NCBI GenBank assembly: GCA_030761205.1
Contig: JAULJL010000032.1
Location: forward strand, 4,221,134-4,285,133
Direction: 5' to 3'
Origin: Fremontodendron californicum
Lineage: Eukaryota; Streptophyta; Magnoliopsida; Malvales; Malvaceae
Length of the DNA stretch: 64,000 bases
A program made the translations under genes and the position numbers. The notes under the pieces were generated by a model, which saw only the letters and a list, made by a program, of their open reading frames with translations, had not been told where the DNA came from and searched no databases. Position 1 is the first letter of the stretch. Each line of letters opens with the position of its first letter. Of this stretch, positions 11,187 through 18,928 are shown in pieces.

Positions 11187-11371
11187 ATTTTTATTGGCTG
11201 GTTATACCGCCTAATTTAGTATATATATTTTTATTGGCTGGTTATACCGCCTAATTTAGTATATATATTTTTATTGGCTGGTTATACCGCCTAATTTAGT
11301 ATATATATTTTTATTGGCTGGTTATACCGCCTAATTTAGTATATATATTTTTATTGGCTGGTTATACCGCC
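11187..11371 (+). repeat. 40-bp minisatellite, 5 units (element A 5' LTR)
   Basis: Units end in TATACCGCC at 11211, 11251, 11291, 11331 and 11371. The same five units occur in the 3' LTR (25377-25561), as expected if both LTRs were copied from one RNA. Other LTRs have 3 or 4 units or altered spacing. Confidence 0.92.
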
Positions 11372-11581
11372 TTGCATCTTATTCTTATTATTTACTTTAG
11401 TTTAAATCTGGCTTCAAAAACCCCTTTTCTTTTATTGTTCTTGAACGTAAGTTATAAACTAATAACTCATAGATTAAAACCCAATCCCTGAGGACTCGAC
11501 CCTTGCTAATCATTATACTTACAATTGATCTTTTTAGTGCAAGGTTAAATAAGATACACTCTTTTGGGTGCATCAAATTTT

Positions 11582-11600
11582 TGGCGCCGTTGCCGGGGAT
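11582..11600 (+). promoter_or_regulatory. Primer-binding site (tRNA-Asp), element A
   Basis: TGGCGCCGTTGCCGGGGAT starts 6 nt after the LTR end (spacer AAATTT). It is a perfect 19-nt complement of the plant tRNA-Asp 3' end. Confidence 0.95.
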
Positions 11601-11717
11601 TGTTTTCTTTAGTTTATTTGTTACTTGGTTTATTCTTATTTTCAGTTCTAATTAGTTCTATTTTCTTGTACATACAAGTTTTTCTTATCAAATTTTGAAA
11701 AAAAAAAAAAAAAAACG
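11601..11717 (+). other. Leader of element A
   Basis: An untranslated leader between the primer site and the gag-like start codon. It is A/T-rich and ends with a long adenine run (about 11697-11715) directly before ACGATGG. The length of the run varies between copies. Confidence 0.7.
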
Positions 11718-12656
11718 ATGGAATTGAGCAATCTAACACTTGAAGAGTTGGTGGCATACATGAACATGGAGAATCAACAAGCCAATCTCACCTCCCCATT
11801 TCAACAATTGGCCATGGGAGGATGTCAAGGCCATCAAGTGTTCCAAGACCAACAGTATGATCATTACTCAAACACTTACCATGAGGGATGGTGGGATCAT
11901 ACTAATTATGGCTACTCAGAAAATTACCAAGAAGTAGATCCTTATGCCAATTACACTCATCCATCTAGCTTCAATCAATCATGGTCTCAAGAACCAGATC
12001 TTCTTCAACCACCACATATGACTCAAAACTCAGGTACTTCTTTAGAAGATCTTGTCTATTCTCTTGTTACTGATTCTTTGCAATTTCAACAGGAAACAAG
12101 GGCAAGCATCCAGAGTTTGGAAAAGCAAATGAGCCAATTGGCTAGTAGTATGGTGGGATGGGTAGCACAAAGATCTGAAGAACTCCCAGCCCAAACGATG
12201 GTTAACCCAAAGGAGAATGCTACTATTGTGACCTTGAAGAATGAGGAACAAGATGAGGATGAAACAAAATTAGAGATGGATTCTATTCTTGAGGATAATG
12301 AAGCCAAAGATCCAAATAATAGTATTTCGGCACCTGAGGTAACGTTTAAGGTTTCACTTTCTACTAATGCTCCTTCTCCACTTTTTCCTAGCAGATTTGC
12401 AAAGTCCAAGAAGGAGGAACATGAACAACACATGCCAGAAACCTTAAACAACTTGTTTGTGGAGGTCATTCAACAAGTATCAAAATATGCTCCATTCCTC
12501 GATGACATATGCACCACAAAGGATGATGGAATAATACTTGTAATGGAGAATGCATCCACTGTTGTGCAAAGAAAGCTTCCTCTCAAACGCATAAATTTGG
12601 GAAATTTCATGTATGAGCCTGACAAGCCTAAAATGCCAAGAAGGGGAATTGGCTAG
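11718..12656 (+). CDS. Gag-derived protein of element A (312 aa, lacks capsid and zinc knuckle)
   Basis: It starts MELSNLTLEELVAYMNME and ends PRRGIG. Compared with the Athila gag of element C it matches only the C-terminal half: LTSxVQQLA, DHYSNTYHEGW (C: DPYSNTYNSGW), NSGTSLEDLV, a probable coiled coil (LQFQQETRASIQSLEKQ, about residues 115-148), NPKENATIVTL, FPSRFAKSKKEEHEQ, and the KLPLKR segment. The capsid domain is absent, and so is the C-x2-C-x4-H-x4-C knuckle that C has between VQQLA and DPYSNTY. It stops where protease would begin. The same 312-aa length is kept in B, F and G (and in D from its MELSN start), so the frame has been stable. It may bind the RNA or the helper Gag; this is not known. 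Confidence 0.9.
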   Translation: MELSNLTLEELVAYMNMENQQANLTSPFQQLAMGGCQGHQVFQDQQYDHYSNTYHEGWWDHTNYGYSENYQEVDPYANYTHPSSFNQSWSQEPDLLQPPHMTQNSGTSLEDLVYSLVTDSLQFQQETRASIQSLEKQMSQLASSMVGWVAQRSEELPAQTMVNPKENATIVTLKNEEQDEDETKLEMDSILEDNEAKDPNNSISAPEVTFKVSLSTNAPSPLFPSRFAKSKKEEHEQHMPETLNNLFVEVIQQVSKYAPFLDDICTTKDDGIILVMENASTVVQRKLPLKRINLGNFMYEPDKPKMPRRGIG

Positions 12657-12678
12657 GCTGAAAACAATCAATCAAGTG

Positions 12679-12704
12679 CTAATTGGGGGAGGCAGCCTAA
12701 TTAG
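12679..12704 (+). promoter_or_regulatory. Conserved hairpin just after the gag-like stop
   Basis: CTAATTGGG pairs with CCTAATTAG around the loop GGAGGCAG, beginning 22 nt after the gag stop. The same hairpin stands at the same place in B (18883-18905), D (36665-36687), F (47355-47380) and G (52608-52633), with changes that keep pairing. Possible roles are RNA packaging, stability or translation control. Confidence 0.7.
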
Positions 12705-13100
12705 TGAAAGCATTGCCAAACTTCTATCCTCAGATTTGCTCTCTTTTTCTTTATCTTTTTCTTATGTTTCTTTGCTAATTGTGTTTAGTGTTTCTAAGTT
12801 CATTTAGGCTGCATAAGTTTATTTTGTTTATTAGTTCTTTTCACTTACACATGATTCTTTCATTTGGGATTAATAGCATTACATTAATGACAATGTAAGA
12901 ATTATGTGTGGGGGGAAGAATTTAGGATTTTATTTAGAGTGTTTTGTTTTTGAGTCTTTTTATGTTGTTTTTCTTTCTGATCCTTGTTTTGAAAATAACT
13001 AGATGTAAATATAATTTTTTTAACCCCGATTAAATGGCGGATAATGGTACTCCGTGATTATTTAAATCGGTTCCATCAGCTACCCACAAAACTGATATTG

Positions 13101-13109
13101 TATATAAAT
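13101..13109 (+). promoter_or_regulatory. TATA-like box upstream of CRP
   Basis: TATATAAAT lies 53 nt before the CRP start codon and is preserved in D, F and G (reverse TTTATATA near 36357, 46950 and 52192). A pyrimidine-rich stretch and CAG follow. It could be a separate promoter brought in with the captured gene; the CAG could equally serve as a splice acceptor. Confidence 0.45.
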
Positions 13110-13153
13110 TTCTCTTCCAATTTCTCTTTCATTTTTTTTCATTTTTTTTCAGG

Positions 13154-13690
13154 ATGGATGATATTCTCACAAGATTGCAGAAACGATTTCCTCCTTTTCC
13201 TCGAAATATTTTACTGAAGCTTTACCAAGTTCGATTTGAAAGATTAAGAATGCTTATGCACAAAGGGATTCCTGAAGACATACGTTGGATAATTGAAGCC
13301 AAGGTACGTGAAGATGAATATCTTCCTGTTTTGCATTTACCAGGTACAGGTAGAAGCACTTTTGCAAAGAAGCGACGAGCAAAGCGGATGAGTTCAAATT
13401 GCCACAAATGTGCACGATGGACGTGTAACGGTAAATGTCGTTCTATTGGGATTTCGTCCTCTAATCGAGATGATAAAATTGAATTCATTAAGGATGGACT
13501 GAGTAAGGAGAATTTGGGTAATATCCAACTTTCTCTTGAGACGCATCCTAGTGGAGACGTACAAAGAGAAATTCTTGATTTATGGCCGCAATTCCAAAGG
13601 GAATGGCAACATCTTGGGAATCTGATGTTAAAAGACCCTGTTTGCCAGCTTGTAAGAAAACTGGATGGGAAGCATATCCTCGACTCATAG
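13154..13690 (+). CDS. CRP: basic zinc-finger protein resembling carlavirus nucleic-acid-binding protein (element A)
   Basis: 178 aa. The centre shows GTGRSTFAKKRRAKRMSSNC (residues 64-83) followed by C-x2-C-x4-C-x3-C (Cys 83, 86, 91, 95), then GIS.SN and FIKDG (to 115). A GRS-x2-A-basic run, followed by a four-Cys finger, GIS.N and FI..G, is the signature layout of the cysteine-rich nucleic-acid-binding proteins of carlaviruses and related flexiviruses, where they bind nucleic acid and act in the nucleus or in silencing suppression. Here the finger is shorter and flanked by an N-terminal leucine-rich ~60 residues and a C-terminal tail (LWPQFQREWQHLGNL) I do not recognise. Basic 72-78 could be a nuclear localisation signal. 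ATG 13154 is chosen because it follows TTTCAGG and begins the shared reading frame. The viral link is recognition from memory, not a search. Confidence 0.7.
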   Translation: MDDILTRLQKRFPPFPRNILLKLYQVRFERLRMLMHKGIPEDIRWIIEAKVREDEYLPVLHLPGTGRSTFAKKRRAKRMSSNCHKCARWTCNGKCRSIGISSSNRDDKIEFIKDGLSKENLGNIQLSLETHPSGDVQREILDLWPQFQREWQHLGNLMLKDPVCQLVRKLDGKHILDS

Positions 13691-14174
13691 AAGGCGTTTA
13701 AGCCGTTTCTGGACGTAAAACCAGAGGAAGATGTGAGCCACAGTCACAACTACAATAAATGACTTCTCAGCTTTTGGTTTGATTTGCAATAACTTTATTT
13801 CGGTTTAATTTACGTGTTATTCGATTTGTGTAATTATTCTCATTTTTTTTATTTGTCTTTTACGATTGATTTTTCTTCTCTTTTTTATTTTCTTCCTGAA
13901 ATCACGCAAAAATCTTTTGTTAGGTTAACATTTTCTTCTGACAGGTCAAATACACTTTCGGCGACATTATTACTCTTGACTTTTACGGTTGATTTTTCTT
14001 CTCTTTTTGATTTTCTTCCTGAAATCACGCAAAAATCTTTTGTTAGGTTAACATTTTCTTCTGACAGGTCAGATACACTTTCGGCGACATTATTACTCTT
14101 GTCTGATTCACTACTGAGTCCTCTATATATTACACCATGTACTCATTCTCTTTCAGGCACTCGAAGAAAAAAAA
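13691..14174 (+). other. CRP-LOG spacer with in-place tandem duplication
   Basis: A non-coding spacer. A segment of about 120 bp (GATTGATTTTTCTTCTC ... GGCGACATTATTACTCTTG) is present twice, at about 13864-13980 and 13989-14101. G and K have it once; D and F have a different rearrangement, with a partial second copy fused to the CRP 3' side. Near the end are TATATAT (14124-14130) and CTCTTTCAG (14149-14156). Confidence 0.75.
14124..14130 (+). promoter_or_regulatory. TATA-like box upstream of LOG
   Basis: TATATAT, 51 nt before the LOG start codon, is kept in D, F, G and K. This is nearly the same spacing as the TATA-like box before CRP. A CTTTCAG acceptor-like sequence lies 18 nt before the ATG. 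Confidence 0.4.
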
Positions 14175-14822
14175 ATGGAAAGTACTTCATCCCAACGCAT
14201 TAAAAAAATTTGTGTTTTTGGAGGTGCTTATCCAGGGAAAAATAACATATTCGCTGATGAAGCCATAAGAGTTGGAGTAATACTTGTCCAACAAAAGATC
14301 CAGTTGATTTATGGAGGCGGTAGTACGGGTTTAATGGGAGCAGTCGCTACAGCAGCACACGCCGGAGGAAGTCCAGTTCTAGGAATCGTGCCAAAACTAT
14401 TCACAGATTTTTGTGGACCTACCTTGGGTAAGGAAATACAAGTCTGGAGTATCCCTGAACGGATAACAATCATGTACCATTCTGCCGATGCATTCATTGC
14501 TTTACCAGGAGGTCTGGGTACATTGGAAGAAATAGCTTGCGTGGCTTCTTGGTCATCTTTGGTCACAAATAAGAAACCCATTGGTTTGCTTAATATTAAT
14601 GGTTATTTTAGTAATTTGCTTTCATATTTAGATAATGCTGTGGATAATGGATTCATGTTTTCAGAGGCAAGGAGAACCATAATTTCTGCTACAACCATTG
14701 AAGATTTACTCAAAAAGCTCCAAGCTTATGAGTATTTATCTGCTACGGTTGTTTCGCAAACGCTCGGAAAAAGAAAAAGAGATATGGACGAGCAAGGAGT
14801 GGATTGCACTTTGTCTTTGTGA
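14175..14822 (+). CDS. LOG-type cytokinin riboside 5'-monophosphate phosphoribohydrolase (element A)
   Basis: 215 aa, the usual LOG length. LOG enzymes release free active cytokinin base from cytokinin riboside monophosphate in one step, normally in cytosol and nucleus. Seen: KICVFGGAYPGKN (11-23), the phosphate-binding GGGSTGLMG (47-55), a retained arginine (R96 in PERITIM) and the family motif PGGLGTLEE (111-119), with the catalytic glutamate at 119. Differences from typical plant LOG: the lysine after the arginine (RK-x2-M) is isoleucine, GAYPGK stands for G[ST]SPGK, and a basic/acidic tail (GKRKRDMDEQG) is added. It has no introns, although plant LOG genes normally have several. Of the four copies here this is the only one without an obvious defect. 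Expression and activity are unproven. Confidence 0.92.
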   Translation: MESTSSQRIKKICVFGGAYPGKNNIFADEAIRVGVILVQQKIQLIYGGGSTGLMGAVATAAHAGGSPVLGIVPKLFTDFCGPTLGKEIQVWSIPERITIMYHSADAFIALPGGLGTLEEIACVASWSSLVTNKKPIGLLNINGYFSNLLSYLDNAVDNGFMFSEARRTIISATTIEDLLKKLQAYEYLSATVVSQTLGKRKRDMDEQGVDCTLSL

Positions 14823-15000
14823 CATTATCTAACATTTTGTTTGTTGTGTCTCAGTTATAATAAGTGGTTAGCAACCTCTACAGGTAATATCTCCTAAATT
14901 TTACCTTCTTAAAAAAAAAAAAAAAAAGTTTGTTGTGTTTTAAGCAATTTAGAAGTATTCATTCTGAACAAGGTCTGAGTAAGGGAGACTTGAGACATAC
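14823..15000 (+). other. LOG 3' flank with poly(A) tract
   Basis: After the stop come ACCTCTACAGGTAATATC (a donor-like CAG|GTAATA), TTACCTTCTT, and 17 adenines (14911-14927). Then follows a ~85-bp unit (GTTTTAAGCAATTTAGAAG ... GAGACATAC) that is duplicated in F, G and K. Element B has inserted at its CATAC. Confidence 0.8.
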
Positions 15001-17092
15001 TGATGCACCCAAAAGAGTGTATCTTATTTAACCTTGCACTAAAAAGATCAATTGTAAGTATAGTAGTTAGCAAGGGTCGAGTCCTCAGGGATTGGGTTTT
15101 AATTTATGAGTTATTAGTTTATAAGTTACATTCAAAGAAAACAATAAAAGAAAAGGGGTTTTTGAAGCCAGATTTAAACTAAAGTAAATAATAAGAATAA
15201 GATGCAAGGCGGTATAACCAGCCAATAAAAATATATATACTAAATTAGGCGGTATAACCAGCCAATAAAAATATATATACTAAATTAGGCGGTATAACCA
15301 GCCAATAAAAATAAAACAAAGTTAATATACAAATTAGGCGGTATAACCAGCCAATAAAAATAAATATACTTTTAAAAATAAGCAAACTAGAAAAGTAAGA
15401 AAACAAGTAAGTAAGAAGAATCAAATATGAAAAATATGGTTAAGGTTTCATTCTCCACCACTAGACATCATTAAGAATCAATTTCAGATCTATCAATATC
15501 AACCAACTATCAAAGTTAACAACCGTAGATAACAACAAGCTCTGTTATCCCAATCTTTCCTTAGTTTGTCGTTAAATAGAACAAGCTCTCTATTTAATCT
15601 CTAACCATCAAACAACCTAGAATAAGCTCTCTAGATTCAATTTAATGGCAGCTTTATGATGAGAAAGATAGGTTGATCTAAGCAACAAACACATAAGCTC
15701 GGAATGTTCAACTTAGGTTATGTTCCACTTTGCAATTATTGAAAACTTGACCATAATCATTAATCACAAATTGCCACTTATGAATAGGAAATCAAGACAA
15801 TTACACGGATCAAGACTCCTAAACTAGCAATAGATAATTATCAAGATCTATCTAGTTGTACACCTAAACAAATCAAGACAACATCATGAACAATTCTTGT
15901 AGAAGAACATAAGCAACTTTGATAGAAAATTAATGATAGATAGAATCTGAAAATCAATTATAAAACATGTCTAGAGCTTTGAAATCACCCTTAACCAAAT
16001 AGAAGTTTAGCCTAGCATAGGCATTATAAACATAAACATAAAATTAAAGAAAATCTAAGAAGAAAATAAAAGAAAGAAAGAAGAAGAGGAAGAATATTAA
16101 TTATCCAACCTCTTGCTCTCTCTAAAGAAAAAGAAAACTAGAGAAAAGAAAGAAAACTAGAGAAAAGAAAGAAGAAGAAAACTTAGAGAATTTTATTAAA
16201 ATGGCTAATATCCTACCTATGTACAATATGATCCTCTACAATCATCCAAGGCCCTCTATTTATACACATTTTGGAAGGCTAAATGACAAGAGACAAGCTT
16301 TACAAATTTCAAAGGTAGGTATAATAGGTGGGTGAATTTTTCTAACAATTTTCGTCATATTGTATGACAATTTTGATCAGCCAACTTGATGGTCGATTTC
16401 GTCAATGTTGGAGGCCTGATCTGATCACATGGTCTTCTAGAAAAAGGTTCCCCTATCAGTTACGGATCCATAGCCGTTGGAATCAGCTCATTTGCTGATG
16501 TGGATAAGCAGATATGGGCAAAATACGAAAACATGTCAGCACAGACGTCATTGCACATCAGCCAACTTGATGGTCGATTTCGTCAATATTAGAGGCCTGA
16601 TCTGATCATATGGTCTTCTAGAAAAAGGTTCCCGTATCAGTTACGGATCCATAGCCATTGGAATCAGCTCATTTGCTGATGTGGATAAGCCGATATGGGC
16701 AAAATACGAAAACAGGTCAGCACAGACGTCATTGTACATCAGCCAACTTGATGGTCGATTTCGCTAGGGAAAACGACTCCGTTTCAAGAAGTATAAAACA
16801 TGAAAAAGATAGATAAGCCTCTTAGCTTTGCACGGCTACAAATTTCAGCCTTATTGCTTCAGTGAAACTCCAGATATAGCTGATATGGCAAACTGTGTCG
16901 GAACTGGAACTGAACTGGATTTGCCCTTAATTCTAGTAATCTGAAATCACTCAAAGAAACTTGTGAAAAACACCAAATTACATAAAAATATAAAAGATCA
17001 TAAACACAATTAGACTAAACAATAATAACTCGTATTTGACACAAAACAATAATAAAACATAACTAAAAACTATATAATTATACGAGTTATCA
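15001..17092 (-). repeat. 3' LTR of element B
   Basis: 2092 bp, in reverse. It is longer than the LTRs of A because the ~180-bp U3 unit (CCATCAAGTTGGCTGAT/TGACGTC with CTGATCTGATCA) is present twice, at about 16380-16745. The polypurine tract (reverse CACCCCCACACTT) follows at 17093. Confidence 0.96.
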
Positions 17093-18882
17093 CACCCCCA
17101 CACTTAGATTGTTGCTAGTCCCTAGCAACGACTCAATAAAAATAAAATAAGAAAATCTAATCTAATCCATTTTCGTAGGAAATCACGGTGGCACTTAGCA
17201 TGTGACACAAGCCTTTAAACCCCTAGGTGTCCCTAGTGGACGAGTTTAGTCTCGTGAGGGTTTACTAGAACGATACCCACAAACATTGAAAAATTAAAAT
17301 ATAAATAAACTACATATAAATAAACTACATATACTAAAAATATTTACTCCTAATCCTTTCAATACAAATTAGAGACAATATTTGAACAAGTCTTATAAAC
17401 TAATCAATAGCTTAAAAAATTTCACAAAAAATCATGCTTGAATGTAAATTGTTTGAGTTAAGCCAATATTAGCATAACATATCTCAATCAAAATAGTGCA
17501 TGTTCAAATTTAATCTCAACTTCTCACATGGGATACTCTCTTGATTTTCACTCTTTAAAGTAGTGGTAAAGTGTTTACACTCAATCAATCTCATGAAAAC
17601 ACTTCTACCATATGCTTGCTTGTCCACCTATTCTCCACTAAAAGATCATGCAACTTCATAAATCAAGAGGTCTTTAATCAAGGTTGTAATGGGACCAAGG
17701 GGTTTGTAATGTGGTTGAAGAACAAAAGGATAAAGATATCACAAAGGTTCCAAAGAGTTCATAAAGTTTAGAGACATAAAAACATTATACAAAGAAACTT
17801 CTCAAAACTCTTTACAAGTACATAGTCACCTAGGCCGGATATTCATGTTGGGCATTTTCTTCATTCTAAACAACTTTGTAACATCTTTTTCTTTTTCCAC
17901 AAATTCAAGAGATGATTCATTTTTTTTTTATATAGGAATGTATTTGCCAGTCTTCCATTTCTTTTTCTCTTGACTTTTCTTTTCTTTTCCCCCCTCACTT
18001 ATTTCTTGTTTCTAACCAAAAAATATCCCTTGTCTTTGCAACTTGTCTCAAATCATGCTAATTCATCTTTGGAACAAAGGTAAAGATATAAGTATATTTA
18101 GGTTAGGGACAAGTTATGGTTACCAAAGAGATAGCTTATTCAATGTAGGCTCAAATTGGTTCACTAAGGGTGTGTTCTCTTGGAACATCAATAAGGGATG
18201 GTTGTTTGGCCCTGGCTAAAAATCCTAATGCCTCTATCATATTCATGTTGTCACATGCATCAATATAGTCTCAAACGGTTTAAAGCAAGTTCTAGAGAAT
18301 CATGTAATCATAAGAGCACTCAAGAAAGAAATTAGATTGATTTGTATAATCAATCATTTTAGGCTCAAAAACTCACAAGAATGATTATACAAGTCAGATT
18401 AAGTCTAAACATGCTTCTTTCTCAATCAACATATCATATTAACATTGGCTCATAAAAAGGTTGACATCAAGCTCAATTCTCATGAAAATCTTCTCACTAA
18501 TAAATATGTTTTAGACTTATGCAATTCATATCTCATCATTGTATTAAAAAGGAACTAAAACACACTAAAAAATAATAATAATAATAAAGACTCATAAAAA
18601 AAAATAGTAGACAAAAATAAAAGAAATCCTAAATCATTCCCCCCACACTTAATTCTTACATTGTCCTCAATGTAAGTCTATTAACCCAAATGAAAGAATC
18701 ATGTGTAAGAGAAAAGAACTATTAAACAAAAGAAACTTATGCAGCCTAAATGAACTTAAAAACAGTAAACACAATTAACAAAGAAACATAAGAAATAAAA
18801 ATAAAAACAATAAAAATAATAAAAGAAAAAGGAAAAGAAAGAGAAAGCAAATCTGAATATGGAAGGTTGGCAATTTCATCTT
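17093..18882 (-). other. Non-coding 3' region of element B
   Basis: No credible gene. On the element strand, in order: one copy of the cargo-flank segment (18625-18750) with hairpin TTACATTGAGGACAATGTAA (18656-18675) and AAGTGTGGGGGG, a second GTGGGG-like motif near 17990, and a stem (TTGCTAG/CTAGCAA, 17112-17128) just inside the polypurine tract. The region is strongly conserved in A, D, F, G and K, suggesting cis-acting functions. Confidence 0.8.
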
Positions 18883-18928
18883 TAATTGGGCTGCCTTCCC
18901 AATTAACACTTGAGTTAGTGTTTTGAAT

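Larger units (their letters stand above)
9673..11575 (+). repeat. 5' LTR of element A
   Basis: TGATAACTCG...GGGTGCATCA, 1903 bp. It contains an 11-bp inverted repeat at the U3 end (ATAACTCGTAT 9675-9685 and ATACGAGTTAT 9730-9740), one copy of the U3 CCATCAAGTTGGCTGAT/TGACGTC unit plus a partial second, a TATA box at 10316-10323, and five minisatellite units. Confidence 0.96.
12657..13153 (+). other. Gag-CRP interval with first copy of a direct repeat
   Basis: Besides the hairpin, 12804-12929 holds one copy of a ~125-bp segment that occurs again beyond the LOG gene (22174-22329). It contains the TTACATT...CAATGTAA hairpin and TATGTGTGGGGGGAAG. After it comes a T-rich stretch, then GGCGGATAATGG (about 13037), a TATA-like TATATAAAT (13101-13109) and a pyrimidine tract ending TTTTTTTTCAG at 13152. 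Confidence 0.75.

Noticed and set aside
11187..11371. Regularly spaced repeats resembling a CRISPR array
   Set aside because: The units are head-to-tail 40-bp minisatellites without unique spacers, in a plant LTR.
12086..12469. 127-aa ORFs opposite the gag-like gene (also 19116, 36897, 52843)
   Set aside because: Antisense shadows with serine-rich composition caused by the acidic and glutamine-rich gag codons.
13814..14203. 129-aa ORF between CRP and LOG (89 aa in G and K)
   Set aside because: It lies across the spacer repeat, overlaps the LOG start, is broken in D and F, and changes length with the duplication. It looks like a chance frame.
17571..17771. Small ORFs in the 3' region (17571, 23198, 33392, 33890, 48949, 49448, 61305)
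   Set aside because: They occur antisense to the element in its non-coding 3' region, and their frames and ends vary with single substitutions; no known domain.
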